Shown one piece after another: positions 26,417-34,988 of a stretch of 64,000 nt of DNA (position 1 is the first letter of the stretch; each line of letters starts with the position of its first letter). The DNA comes from Phycisphaerae bacterium (GTDB taxonomy: Bacteria; Planctomycetota; Phycisphaerae; UBA1845), in NCBI GenBank assembly GCA_029260055.1, contig JAJDDX010000085.1:1-64000 (forward strand), written 5' to 3'. Both the position numbers and the translations under genes were made by a program. The notes under the pieces were generated by a model that was given only the letters and a program-made list of their open reading frames with translations, did not search any database and was not told the DNA's origin.

Positions 26417-28075
26417 TCAGGAACTGCTCGGCACGAAGCCATCGGCGGCGAGGTTCAGGCCTTCATCGCTCGGCAGGCGGGCGGCTCGAAGCGTGCCGCT
26501 AATCCGCTCCTCCCAGGCTGCTCGGTTCTGGGCGAAGCACTCGGTGAGCGCGCCCACGACCGTCGGGTCAAATTGCGTCCCGCCGAGACGATCCAACTCC
26601 GAGAGCGCCTCTTCGACGGGCTTGCGGGCACGATAGACCCGGTCGGTCGTCATGGCGTCGAAGGCGTCAGCCGCCAGGAGGATCCTGGAGCCGATGGGGA
26701 TCTGATCGTCCTTGAGGCCCGCCGGCACGCCGGAACCGTCGAAGTACTCGCGCTGATGGCGGATGATCTGGATTTCGGATTCGAGGATGCGCATGTGGTC
26801 GACGATGCGCGTGCCGATGAGCGGCACCTGTTCGATGACCATCTGTTCGAGCGGTGTCAGCGGGGTACGTTTGGTCAGAATCGTGTCCGGTACGCCAACC
26901 TTGCCGATATCGTGCAGTAGCGCGGCATTGTAGACGCTCTTACGCAACGCGCGGCTACATCCGATTTGCCCGGCCACCTCTTCGGCGTAGAACGCCACGT
27001 TCATCGAGTGCCGCGCGGCGTGTGGGTCCTTCTCATCCAGCGCCTTGAGCAGCGTCGCGACACTCTGCACGTACACATCACGCACGCGCGCACTGAGGAC
27101 GGCCAGCCGTCGACGCAGCCACTCGACTTCATCCGTCTCGATCGTCGCCTCCACGTCGGCTCGATCCGACAGGTCGCACGCCATGGCTGTCCTGTTCCGC
27201 CCACGACGCTTGGCCACGTAGAGCGCTCGATCGGCCAGGTCGACGAGATCAGCGGCGGTGGTCACGCGCGGGTCCTCCGAATCCGCAATGCCGAACGAAG
27301 CGGTCACGTCCTGGTTATGTTCGTGTCGAATGGAGAGCGATTTGGGCAACCTCGTTCGGATTCGCTCAGCCACCTGAAAGGCGTCAGACGTTCGCGCGAC
27401 CGGAAGGACGATGCCGAACTCCTCGCCGCCGAGCCGTCCGACGGTATCCACGTCCCGAACGCCCTCCGTCAGGATCGTCGCGAGTTCCTCCAGGACCTGA
27501 TTGCCGGTCAGGTGCCCGAACGTGTCGTTGACCGCTTTGAAGAAATCGAGATCGAGCATGATCAGGGCGAGGGGATGCCCGTAACGCCTCGATCGACCCA
27601 TCTCCGACTCGAGCACCCGGTGGAACTGCCCGTGGTTGGCCAGACCCGTCAGCGTGTCGGTGGTGGCTGCGCGACGCAACTGGTCGTGCATCGTCCACAT
27701 TCGAATTCCCACGCGGACGCGGGCGGCCAGCTCACGCAGGGGGATCGGCTTTTGAAGGTAGTCGTCGGCCACGGCATCCAGCGCGTGGGTGGCGAGATCG
27801 CTGCCGGCTGTCGCGCTGACCAGGATGCAGTAGGTGCCCGCGAGGTCGGCGTTCTTTCGGATCGCGCGAAAGAGCTGGACGCCGTCACCGTCCGGGAGCT
27901 CGTAGTCGCACACGACCACGCGAGACTGGTGGTTCATGACGCATTGGAGCCCCTCCTGCATGGTGCGCGCCACGGATGTGGTACATCCCGCGCGCTCGAG
28001 AACGCGAGCTATCAGCCTGCGCTGATCGCCGTCGTCCTCGACAATGGTCACGTCCGTAAGGTCTGAGGTGCTCAA
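26417..28075 (-). CDS. Response regulator with GGDEF and HD (degenerate HD-GYP) domains
   Basis: A 552-residue cytoplasmic regulator. Residues about 1-125 are a receiver domain (VEDDGDQ; phosphoacceptor Asp in VVVCDYELPDGDG; Lys in LQKPIP). About 140-300 is a GGDEF domain with intact active site RLGGEEFGIV and an RxxD inhibitory site (RDVD) five residues before it, so it should make cyclic di-GMP. About 340-525 is an HD domain with LLHDIGKVGVPD, but the GYP part reads RHQREYFDGSGVP and other metal ligands look changed. Translation starts at TTG 28075, with GGGGAA 8 nt upstream. The gene stands alone between murQ and an HNH gene. Confidence 0.9.
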   Translation of the reverse strand: MSTSDLTDVTIVEDDGDQRRLIARVLERAGCTTSVARTMQEGLQCVMNHQSRVVVCDYELPDGDGVQLFRAIRKNADLAGTYCILVSATAGSDLATHALDAVADDYLQKPIPLRELAARVRVGIRMWTMHDQLRRAATTDTLTGLANHGQFHRVLESEMGRSRRYGHPLALIMLDLDFFKAVNDTFGHLTGNQVLEELATILTEGVRDVDTVGRLGGEEFGIVLPVARTSDAFQVAERIRTRLPKSLSIRHEHNQDVTASFGIADSEDPRVTTAADLVDLADRALYVAKRRGRNRTAMACDLSDRADVEATIETDEVEWLRRRLAVLSARVRDVYVQSVATLLKALDEKDPHAARHSMNVAFYAEEVAGQIGCSRALRKSVYNAALLHDIGKVGVPDTILTKRTPLTPLEQMVIEQVPLIGTRIVDHMRILESEIQIIRHQREYFDGSGVPAGLKDDQIPIGSRILLAADAFDAMTTDRVYRARKPVEEALSELDRLGGTQFDPTVVGALTECFAQNRAAWEERISGTLRAARLPSDEGLNLAADGFVPSSS

Positions 28076-28358
28076 TCCGCCGTTCCCCAGTCGAGGCGGT
28101 TCATCCCTGGTACGCGCACGCGCGCCTCGTCCCTAAGCGACGGGGGAACGGCCCAAGGCGCGATCCACTCCCGTACCCGCACGTCGCTAGAACGAGCGCT
28201 GCGAACGCCCGAATCCTGTTGCTCGGTTCATCGGAGAGCCCGCGCGCCGGCTAAACGTCAAACCAAGCACGCCAAGCGCACGCCGGTATGGTTTTCGGAC
28301 GTTCGAGCGTCTCAGAAACGGGAAGAGTGAAGTGGCATGGAGTTACGCAATGCCGTAG

Positions 28359-28949
28359 CTATGTCAGCTCGACGTCCCAATACGCTTCATCGAGGAACTG
28401 CCTCCACGATGAATAGCGATGATCCGCGAGCTTGACGGTCACGACCGGGTTGCGGCGAGGCTTGACCGGGTGCTTGACGAGGCGCAAGTGAGCCTCGCGC
28501 GGCGTACGCCCGCCTTTTCGGACGTTGCATTCCACACAGGCGCACACGACATTCGCCCATGTCGTCGGCCCGCCACGAGAACGAGGTATCACGTGGTCCA
28601 AACTGAGCTGGGCTGTGTTGAAGCGCTTGCCACAATACTGACACGTGTTGTGGTCGCGAGCGAAGAGGTTACGGCGGTTGAACTTGACTTCCTGACGCGG
28701 CAGCTTAGCGAACGTCAACACCCGCACGATGCGCGGCACGGCGAGATCGAAACGAACCGTTCGCACCCAGTCGTGTTTGGTCGCCTCGAACTCGCGCTTG
28801 AACGCGCTGAGTTCAGTCCAGTCCGCGAAGTTGTAGGAAACGTAGCGGCCATCCTCCACGTCAACGACTTCGGCTATCGGATTGTGCCGGCGATCGAGTT
28901 TGAACAGGAGGCTGAACGCACGCCGTACGCTGATAACCCTCAAGGCCAT
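28359..28949 (-). CDS. HNH endonuclease family protein
   Basis: A 196-residue protein with a central HNH nuclease fold: zinc-binding pair CQYCGKRF, the catalytic LSLDHVIPRSRGG, WANVVCACVECNVRKGGR (second Cys pair), as in standalone COG1403-type proteins. The N-terminal 90 residues (VEDGRYVSYNFADWTELSAF) precede the nuclease. Standalone HNH proteins of this type are common in bacterial chromosomes, including planctomycetes, and their targets are mostly unknown. It has no restriction or toxin partner next to it and no visible Shine-Dalgarno sequence before ATG 28949. Confidence 0.85.
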   Translation of the reverse strand: MALRVISVRRAFSLLFKLDRRHNPIAEVVDVEDGRYVSYNFADWTELSAFKREFEATKHDWVRTVRFDLAVPRIVRVLTFAKLPRQEVKFNRRNLFARDHNTCQYCGKRFNTAQLSLDHVIPRSRGGPTTWANVVCACVECNVRKGGRTPREAHLRLVKHPVKPRRNPVVTVKLADHRYSSWRQFLDEAYWDVELT

Positions 28950-29206
28950 GTAGTGTGCGTTGAGGAGCAGAACACTTCCATCGAGGTGGGTTCTAGACTG
29001 AGCTGTAGCAAACGCCGCGAAGACAGGCCCTCCTTATGAACGGAAGTCTCTTGGGGCAACCTGCGTTTCTTCTCTATATTCTAGGCATTCACGAGGTCCA
29101 ACACAACAACAAGGACCGATAAGGCACCGCGAATTCTCCGGTGCTCGTTGCAGCCGCGCGAGATCGAATGGCCGCCGTGCGGCCGTCGGTGGATGGCTGC
29201 GCGGCC

Positions 29207-29977
29207 TCAGCGCAGCAGGTCGTCGAACGGGCCTTGACCGCGCGGTCGTTGCGGCTCACGCCCGGTGTAGGTGCCTTCGGCGGTCATCCTCCGCACCGGG
29301 TCCCGGGTTTCTCCGGTTCCTCCCGACGCCCGGTAGCGCTGCCCGATGTGCGCCGCGGCGGCTGCCACGTCGTCGGTCACTTCGAAAAGGTCGAGGTCGC
29401 CCGCGCTGATGTAGCCGTGTTGTTCAAGTTGTGCCGCGCGCATCCAATCGACCAGAGGCGACCAGAACTCGCTGCCCACAAGTACGACGGGAAACGGGTC
29501 GACCTTGTGCGTCTGGATGAGCGTCATCGACTCGAAGAACTCATCCATCGTGCCGAATCCGCCGGGGAAGCAGACGAACGCGACGGCGTACTTCACGAAC
29601 ATCACCTTGCGGCAGAAGAAATAGCGGAAGTCGAGCGACACCGTCTGGTATGGATTGGCGACCTGTTCCTCCGGGAGGAAGATATTGAGACCCACGCTCT
29701 GCCCGCCCGCTTGGGCGGCTCCCTTGTTGGCGGCCTCCATGATCCCGGGGCCGCCGCCGGTGATGACGGCAAAACCGTCCCGGACGAGTTCACCGGCGAG
29801 TTGCTCCGCCATGCCGTAGTAGGGGTCGGACGGGTCGGTCCGCGACGACCCGAAAACCGAGACGGCGGGCTGAATCGCCGACATCGTCTCGAAGCCGTCG
29901 ACAAATTCCGACATAATCCTGAATACTCGCCAAGTCTCCTCGGCGGGGCTGCGTGGGGCGGGTGACATGTCGGCCAT
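29207..29977 (-). CDS. LOG family (TIGR00730-type Rossmann fold) protein
   Basis: A 256-residue protein. AGGAGG lies 6 nt before ATG 29977. Family signatures are SVFGSSRTDP, VITGGGPGIMEAANKGA and the diagnostic PGGFGTMDEFFE motif with FCRKVMFVKYA before it. LOG proteins hydrolyse nucleotide 5'-monophosphates such as cytokinin ribotides; in most bacteria the physiological substrate is unsure. It extends about 40 residues past the core with an Arg/Pro-rich end. The open frame continues upstream far into the antisense of the next gene, but this is a GC-rich shadow. Confidence 0.9.
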   Translation of the reverse strand: MADMSPAPRSPAEETWRVFRIMSEFVDGFETMSAIQPAVSVFGSSRTDPSDPYYGMAEQLAGELVRDGFAVITGGGPGIMEAANKGAAQAGGQSVGLNIFLPEEQVANPYQTVSLDFRYFFCRKVMFVKYAVAFVCFPGGFGTMDEFFESMTLIQTHKVDPFPVVLVGSEFWSPLVDWMRAAQLEQHGYISAGDLDLFEVTDDVAAAAAHIGQRYRASGGTGETRDPVRRMTAEGTYTGREPQRPRGQGPFDDLLR

Positions 29978-30301
29978 CGTGGGTCCTCCTGTCGGGAATC
30001 GGCCCGGCGCCATGGCCGGTTTTGGCGTCTGATCTACGCCTGAAACCGGGTGTTTGATTGACAGAAGCGAATCATAGACGCTACGATCAATAGATAAAGG
30101 AGCCGTTATTGCCCCCGACTCTAAGGGTGGTGTGTGCGCGTATTCCGTTCGGACCGCGCTGGATTTCCTGCTAGTTCCATCCGGACACACGCCGGGCACA
30201 GGCGCCGGGGCACGGAATATCCGATTGATAAGTACGGTTCTTGTTTGAAGAGTGACTTCCAGGACATCGTTGCGGGTGCGAACCATTTGGGGATGGCAAT
30301 C
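29978..30301. other. Divergent intergenic region before the HtrA-like protease
   Basis: This 324-base stretch separates the LOG gene (minus) from the HtrA-like gene (plus). It includes the Shine-Dalgarno sequence of the LOG gene and the putative plus-strand promoter at 30058-30087. Nothing else is recognised. Confidence 0.45.
30058..30087 (+). promoter_or_regulatory. Putative sigma-70-type promoter for the HtrA-like protease gene
   Basis: TTGACA (30058-30063), a perfect -35 match, is followed after 18 bases by TACGAT (30082-30087), four of six matches. It points to the gene starting near 30302, giving a leader of about 210 bases. Confidence 0.5.
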
Positions 30302-32716
30302 ATGAACAGGTACGAGACAGCCACGCGGAACCGACGGGCATGCCTTCGCATGGAACGGACGCTCTTTCCGGGCCTGAGCCGGCTGCTTCCGGTCGTCCTC
30401 CTGGCGAGTGTGCTGGCGCTCCCGGCGACCGCGCAAGACATGAAGCCCGACACGGAGGAGCGCGTCAAGAACGCCACCGTCATGGTCTTCACCGCCAGAT
30501 CGGAGCAGGGCAAGGGCGACAAGCCCCAAGGCTCGGGATCGGGCTTCTTCATCAACAGCACAGGCCTGCTGATCTCGAACAACCACGTGGTCGACCCGGA
30601 GCACGGGAAGAGCTACTGGGAGAAGAACCGCGGAGCCTATAACGAGGGTAAGACGACTTGGACAGTCATCACCGACTCCGGCACGGACGACGAGAAGACG
30701 TTCGACGCGGAGGTCCTGTACCAGAACGAAACCGCCGATCAGGCGATTCTTCAGGCATTCACCGAGGACGGCGAGAAGCTCGAGTCGCCGAACTACCTTC
30801 GACTCATGCCCGATACGCGGCTCAAGGAAAGGTTGAAGGTCTTCGCCCTCGGCTTCCCGGGCGGCGATGGACAGAAGACCGTCAAGGACAAGCACCCGGA
30901 AGTGTCCATCACTGAGGGACACGTCCTCGGCATTCCCTATACGCCGGGCGGACGGATTCGGATGGTCTACACCGACGTCATCGCGCGCCCCGGCAATAGC
31001 GGTGGGCCGATGGTCAACCTCGATGGTTACCTCGTCGGCACGGTGACGCTCATGAAGGCGCCGGAAGGTCGAGAGGATTCGGGCGGAGCCAAGTACAGCG
31101 CCCTGGTACCCGCCGCCCTGAGCGGCGAAATGATCCGCAACGGATTCGTGCTGGGTAAGATGCCGGACGCATCGGATGTCACGCCGTTTATGGAGATGCT
31201 CACCGAAGAAGACGGGCACATGGACATCCCCGAGTTCAAGCGCCGCGAACGAGACGATGTGCTTCACTACGATGACGGCGATCGGATCTACGGAAGCGTC
31301 AAGACGGACACGATCACGTGGAACTCGCCGCTCGGCAAGCTCACCGTCTCGGCCTCCGCCGTCGCTTACGTCATGAATAACGAAGAGGGTGCTCACCTCT
31401 TCCTGGAAGGCGGCAACCGCATCGCGGCTGACGATTCCGGGTCGAATTTCAAGTTCGCGCCGATCGGCGGCGCCGAGATGGAGCAGGCTTTCGACGATGT
31501 CCAGGTGGTGGGCTTCCGTACCGGCGAGCGCAATGTCCGGCCCTACAAGGGTGACACGATCATCCTCGATTCGGATCTGACTCACCTGCGACTCGCCGAG
31601 GTCGAGGGCGCGGTGAAGTTCAAGACCAAGATTGGTGACATCGACCTGAAGCTCGAAGACATCGCCCGCGTGGACAGGAACGAAGACGACGAGCCTTTCG
31701 TCATTCTCAAGGACGGCCGGCGCATGACCGGCGAGTTCGGCGACCAGAAGTTCAAGGCCATCATCGCCGCGACGCGGACGCCGATCGAGTTCGGTCTGAA
31801 CGAAGTCACCACGGCCCTGATCGAACCGCTCACCTACCGGGAGGACCGGGTGGCGGGACTCGACATCGACGGCGTGCTGGCGTCGGCCGGGCGGGAAGTG
31901 CGGAGCATCGTCGAGTTGCTCGAGGTCAAGGGCGACGCCGCCGGAGCGCGAGCGAAGGTCGAGAAGGTCATGAGCGACACCAAGGCGTTCCGCCAGCGCA
32001 CGATCCCCGAGAAAGACGCGTTCAAGCTGCTGCGTGCGTACACCGCGCTGCGTGACGGGGACGGACCGGCCGCGGCGAAGTTCTTCCGCAAAGCGAGAAC
32101 ATCCGACGACCTCAATATCAGCGCATTCGCGACGGCCTGCTCGGCACTAGTCAAGCGATACGACGGGTACGAGTACGAAGGCAAGTCACTCAGTGACAAG
32201 CGCACCTTCATGGCCGCCGGCGAGGCACTCAGTCTCGAGCACATCGCCAAGGTCCGCGATGTCGTGAGCGACAACAAGAGGCTCGAAGGCAAGAACCGGG
32301 GCGAGTACTTCCGATGTCTCAGCGCCGCCAAGAAACACGAAGCCGACATGCGTGTGGCGGCTGTCTTTGCCGGCACGGTAGCGGAAGACGAAATGGTCCG
32401 GCTCTGGAAGCTGGGTCGCGACGCCGCCGTGAAGGAGATACGACGCATCGACCAGGCACTCGAAGAACAGGGTGTCCGCGGCGGGGGGCAGAACAACCGC
32501 CGCGGCAACAACCGTCGCAACGTCGGCGGTTCGCGCGAGGTCCAGGAGCTGAACGAGCACAGAGAGCAGACCATGGAGAAGTACTGGGAATTCAGGCTCA
32601 AACTGCGCGAGTACGGTTTCCGAATCGAAGACACGGACATCCAGGGCATGCGGGAGAAGGAAGCCGAACGCGGCGATGACGACAACGAGCCGGAAGAGGA
32701 ATCGGACGAGCCCTGA
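30302..32716 (+). CDS. Exported HtrA/trypsin-like serine protease with long C-terminal region
   Basis: An 804-residue protein with a basic N-terminus and signal peptide (LLPVVLLASVLALPATA). ATG 30302 is chosen; 30293 and 30350 are alternatives. The S1-type domain covers about residues 50-300 with His95 (SNNHVV), Asp146 (ETADQAIL) and Ser233 (RPGNSGGPM). After it comes a region of short beta motifs with the pattern DDGDRIYGSVKTD and LKDGRRMTGEFGD, then helical sequence (about 490-720) and a highly charged acidic end. There is no PDZ domain that I can see. A strong terminator follows at 32778-32814. It probably acts in protein quality control outside the cytoplasm (inference). Confidence 0.87.
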   Translation: MNRYETATRNRRACLRMERTLFPGLSRLLPVVLLASVLALPATAQDMKPDTEERVKNATVMVFTARSEQGKGDKPQGSGSGFFINSTGLLISNNHVVDPEHGKSYWEKNRGAYNEGKTTWTVITDSGTDDEKTFDAEVLYQNETADQAILQAFTEDGEKLESPNYLRLMPDTRLKERLKVFALGFPGGDGQKTVKDKHPEVSITEGHVLGIPYTPGGRIRMVYTDVIARPGNSGGPMVNLDGYLVGTVTLMKAPEGREDSGGAKYSALVPAALSGEMIRNGFVLGKMPDASDVTPFMEMLTEEDGHMDIPEFKRRERDDVLHYDDGDRIYGSVKTDTITWNSPLGKLTVSASAVAYVMNNEEGAHLFLEGGNRIAADDSGSNFKFAPIGGAEMEQAFDDVQVVGFRTGERNVRPYKGDTIILDSDLTHLRLAEVEGAVKFKTKIGDIDLKLEDIARVDRNEDDEPFVILKDGRRMTGEFGDQKFKAIIAATRTPIEFGLNEVTTALIEPLTYREDRVAGLDIDGVLASAGREVRSIVELLEVKGDAAGARAKVEKVMSDTKAFRQRTIPEKDAFKLLRAYTALRDGDGPAAAKFFRKARTSDDLNISAFATACSALVKRYDGYEYEGKSLSDKRTFMAAGEALSLEHIAKVRDVVSDNKRLEGKNRGEYFRCLSAAKKHEADMRVAAVFAGTVAEDEMVRLWKLGRDAAVKEIRRIDQALEEQGVRGGGQNNRRGNNRRNVGGSREVQELNEHREQTMEKYWEFRLKLREYGFRIEDTDIQGMREKEAERGDDDNEPEEESDEP

Positions 32717-32777
32717 GTCGGCAACACAGCCGGCGACGGCCTCGCAAGCTCGCCGAACTCACGACACGCAACTGCGA

Positions 32778-32814
32778 CGCGCCGCACGGTCTATCGTGCG
32801 GCGCGTTTTTTTTT
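32778..32814 (+). terminator. Rho-independent terminator after the HtrA-like protease
   Basis: A perfect 11-base-pair stem (arms 32778-32788 and 32795-32805) with a 6-base loop is followed by nine T residues (32806-32814). It lies 62 bases after the protease stop codon. Confidence 0.92.
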
Positions 32815-32917
32815 GCCTCCCCCACCACGTCCACTCGTTCAGGAAATAAAGGGTTATGCGCGGTTTCGCCGCCCCGGACCCCCTGTCGGAATCACGGCTG
32901 CCCGCCATGGGTAGCCG

Positions 32918-32946
32918 TTGCAGCAGCCGGGATCGCCCGTTACAAT
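32918..32946 (+). promoter_or_regulatory. Putative promoter for the exported protein at 33021
   Basis: TTGCAG (32918-32923) and TACAAT (32941-32946) are separated by exactly 17 bases, 75 bases before ATG 33021 and just after the terminator of the previous gene. The -10 is a five-of-six match, the -35 only three of six. Confidence 0.45.
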
Positions 32947-33020
32947 CCAGGTCGACTCGGCAGTCCGCACGGCCTCGAGCCGGCGTGACAGGCAGACGGC
33001 TCAATTCGAGGAGAAACGTG

Positions 33021-34430
33021 ATGCACATTCGGATCGTGGCTCTCTGTGTCGTCGTATGGCTCGGCGCTATCGCGTCGGTTCGGGCGGACAAGCTCCACCT
33101 CAAGAGCGGCGAGGTATTGTCGGGCAAAGTCACCAAGGAGAAGATCGACGGCGAATACACTTACACGCTGGTCACGGAGGATGGTGAGTCTCAGATCTTC
33201 TCGCGAGCGGAAGTCAAGAAGTGGGTCTACGAATCGAACCTCACCGACGTGGAAATCCAGAGGATGTTCGAGGCGTGGCGCAAGATCGTCGAGCCACCGC
33301 TGAAGGCGAGTGAACCGAGTCAGCGTGAGTTCTTCGTCGTCTGGCGCGGCTACTACGGTAGCCTGCGGTCGAACCTGTGGCTGGAGGCGCCATCGTCCGG
33401 CAGCTTCGTCGACCGATGGGCGCGGTATACGGCAGCGTTCCTATCCATCACCCGAGACCACGACTATAAGAAGCTCACGAAGACCAAGAAGGGCTGCAAC
33501 TCCCTGAAGGACTATGCGCTCTACCCGCCCGAAGGCAGAGAAGAAGTGGCGGCCGTACTCAAGGAGGCGCTCGCGAGCGTCGCCACCTGCGTCAAGATGG
33601 CCAAAGACACGCAGGCGATCGTGAAACGCATTCCGCAGGCACACGTCATACACCGGAAGGACATCCGGCGGCTCAACGATGAACTCGACAGATTGCGGCG
33701 CAAGTCGAGCAGAGCGAAAACCCCACAGCAGTCGCGGTCACGCGCGGGAGCGCAGGACGCAGTCCGAGACAAGCTCCGCAAGCGGATCAGCAGGATGCAC
33801 AGCGACCTCGAACTCACAACGCAGGCAGCCGACACGACCATCAACGACTTCGCGCGGGAGCGCCATGTCGCCCGAGAGCAAATCAAGGCGACCTGGGAGT
33901 ACCTGATGCAAACGGGCACGGGACCCAAAGATGACAGCGTGTTGCCCATGCCGAAAGCGGGTGCGACCGCCGCCGGCCCCACCATCCTTCCGGACGACGA
34001 GCTGACTCTCGAGTACAAAAAGCTCATCAACAACTACGTCACTAGCGCCGATGACCTGACTTCGATCGGTCGCCGGTTGCTGCGGGAAAAGACGGCATCC
34101 GGTATCGAACGCCTGTTCGTCGGGAAGCAGTTCCAGATCCACCTGGAGGTGAAGGATATCGAGGAGGCGGGGCCCGACGGCTTCAGGCTCATCGCCGACC
34201 ATCGCGCGGCAGCCTCCAGCCGCATCGTCGCGACCGCCGTTCTCCACTTCACCGGTGATCTGCGAGACGAATTGATCGGGTGTAAGCGCAGTGCGCGGGT
34301 TCACGTCATGGCGCAGGTTCGCAAGGTAGGACTGGATCCCGGCCTAGACGATGCCCTGAAATCGGATCAGCCGCCGGTCGTCCACGTTCGCGGAGATATC
34401 CTCAGCATCATCACAGGCTGCAAGCCGTAG
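33021..34430 (+). CDS. Exported coiled-coil protein of unknown function
   Basis: A 469-residue protein. ATG 33021 has GAGGAG 7 nt upstream and opens a signal peptide (IVALCVVVWLGAIASVRA). The mature N-terminus has the beta motif LHLKSGEVLSGKVTKE, similar in style to motifs in the protease upstream. Residues about 200-320 are strongly helical and charged (LNDELDRLRRKSSRAK), probably coiled coil. The C-terminal 120 residues are mixed alpha/beta (FQIHLEVKDIEEAGPDG), ending HVRGDILSIITGCKP. No known family. Its position after the HtrA-like gene suggests related surroundings, but it has its own promoter. Confidence 0.8.
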   Translation: MHIRIVALCVVVWLGAIASVRADKLHLKSGEVLSGKVTKEKIDGEYTYTLVTEDGESQIFSRAEVKKWVYESNLTDVEIQRMFEAWRKIVEPPLKASEPSQREFFVVWRGYYGSLRSNLWLEAPSSGSFVDRWARYTAAFLSITRDHDYKKLTKTKKGCNSLKDYALYPPEGREEVAAVLKEALASVATCVKMAKDTQAIVKRIPQAHVIHRKDIRRLNDELDRLRRKSSRAKTPQQSRSRAGAQDAVRDKLRKRISRMHSDLELTTQAADTTINDFARERHVAREQIKATWEYLMQTGTGPKDDSVLPMPKAGATAAGPTILPDDELTLEYKKLINNYVTSADDLTSIGRRLLREKTASGIERLFVGKQFQIHLEVKDIEEAGPDGFRLIADHRAAASSRIVATAVLHFTGDLRDELIGCKRSARVHVMAQVRKVGLDPGLDDALKSDQPPVVHVRGDILSIITGCKP

Positions 34431-34436
34431 GGAACG

Positions 34437-34841
34437 TTAGTCCGCCTCCGACGCCTCGACTCCGCCGGGCACGTCGACGTACTCGTTGCACCCAACGCAT
34501 TGCTGCGTCGTGCCGGCGAGTTCCGCGGCAAAGGCACTGACCTGCCCGCACGCGTCGCACTTGACCTCGATGTCGTCAGTGGTCGCAGCGTTCACCATGG
34601 CGAGGTCGCGCTGCCGGTCGTGCTCGACGAGCAGCGTCTTGCCCTTCTCGGCGACCGCCTCATCCGCGACACAGATGGCCACACCCTCGGCGTCAGTCAG
34701 GCCGAAGGCGAATACGCCGGGGTTGTCGCGGTCCATGACAGTCGCCTCGACGCCCTGATCCTCCAACCACGCCACGATTACGTCCGCCTCCTCGACCGTG
34801 GCCGTCCGACGAATGCAGTAGAGATTTTCACCCACAGCCAT
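34437..34841 (-). CDS. Small protein with DUF2007-like domain and zinc ribbon
   Basis: A 134-residue protein. ATG 34841 follows AGGAGG closely. Residues 1-70 resemble DUF2007 (YCIRRTATVEEADVIVAWLE; VAICVADEAVAEKGKTLL), a small signal-transducing-type fold of unclear role. The C-terminal part has two Cys pairs, KCDACG and QQCVGCNEY, consistent with a zinc ribbon. It is convergent with the gene ending at 34430, the two stop codons being six bases apart. Confidence 0.75.
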   Translation of the reverse strand: MAVGENLYCIRRTATVEEADVIVAWLEDQGVEATVMDRDNPGVFAFGLTDAEGVAICVADEAVAEKGKTLLVEHDRQRDLAMVNAATTDDIEVKCDACGQVSAFAAELAGTTQQCVGCNEYVDVPGGVEASEAD

Positions 34842-34988
34842 GTCCTCCTGCCGGCCCCGTCTACGTGCGACGGGGCGGGACCTGAAACGCGCCAATCGAA
34901 TGCGATGTCATTCCACGCGGTCTTTTCCAGCCTAGGGGGCAACCCCGCCTTGGCAAGGTCCGCCGCCACCACTATCCTACCGCCCATC

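Noticed and set aside
28359-28949. HNH protein as part of a restriction or defence system
   Set aside because: Its neighbours are a cyclic di-GMP regulator and a LOG-family gene. There is no methyltransferase, Cas or toxin partner.
30134-30301. N-terminal extension of the HtrA-like protease from 30134
   Set aside because: The extension is Arg/His-rich with no start signal, and the signal peptide lies just after ATG 30302.
29978-31585. A 500-residue upstream extension of the LOG-family protein
   Set aside because: The open frame is antisense to the HtrA-like protease gene. AGGAGG before ATG 29977 and the conserved LOG domain fix the start.
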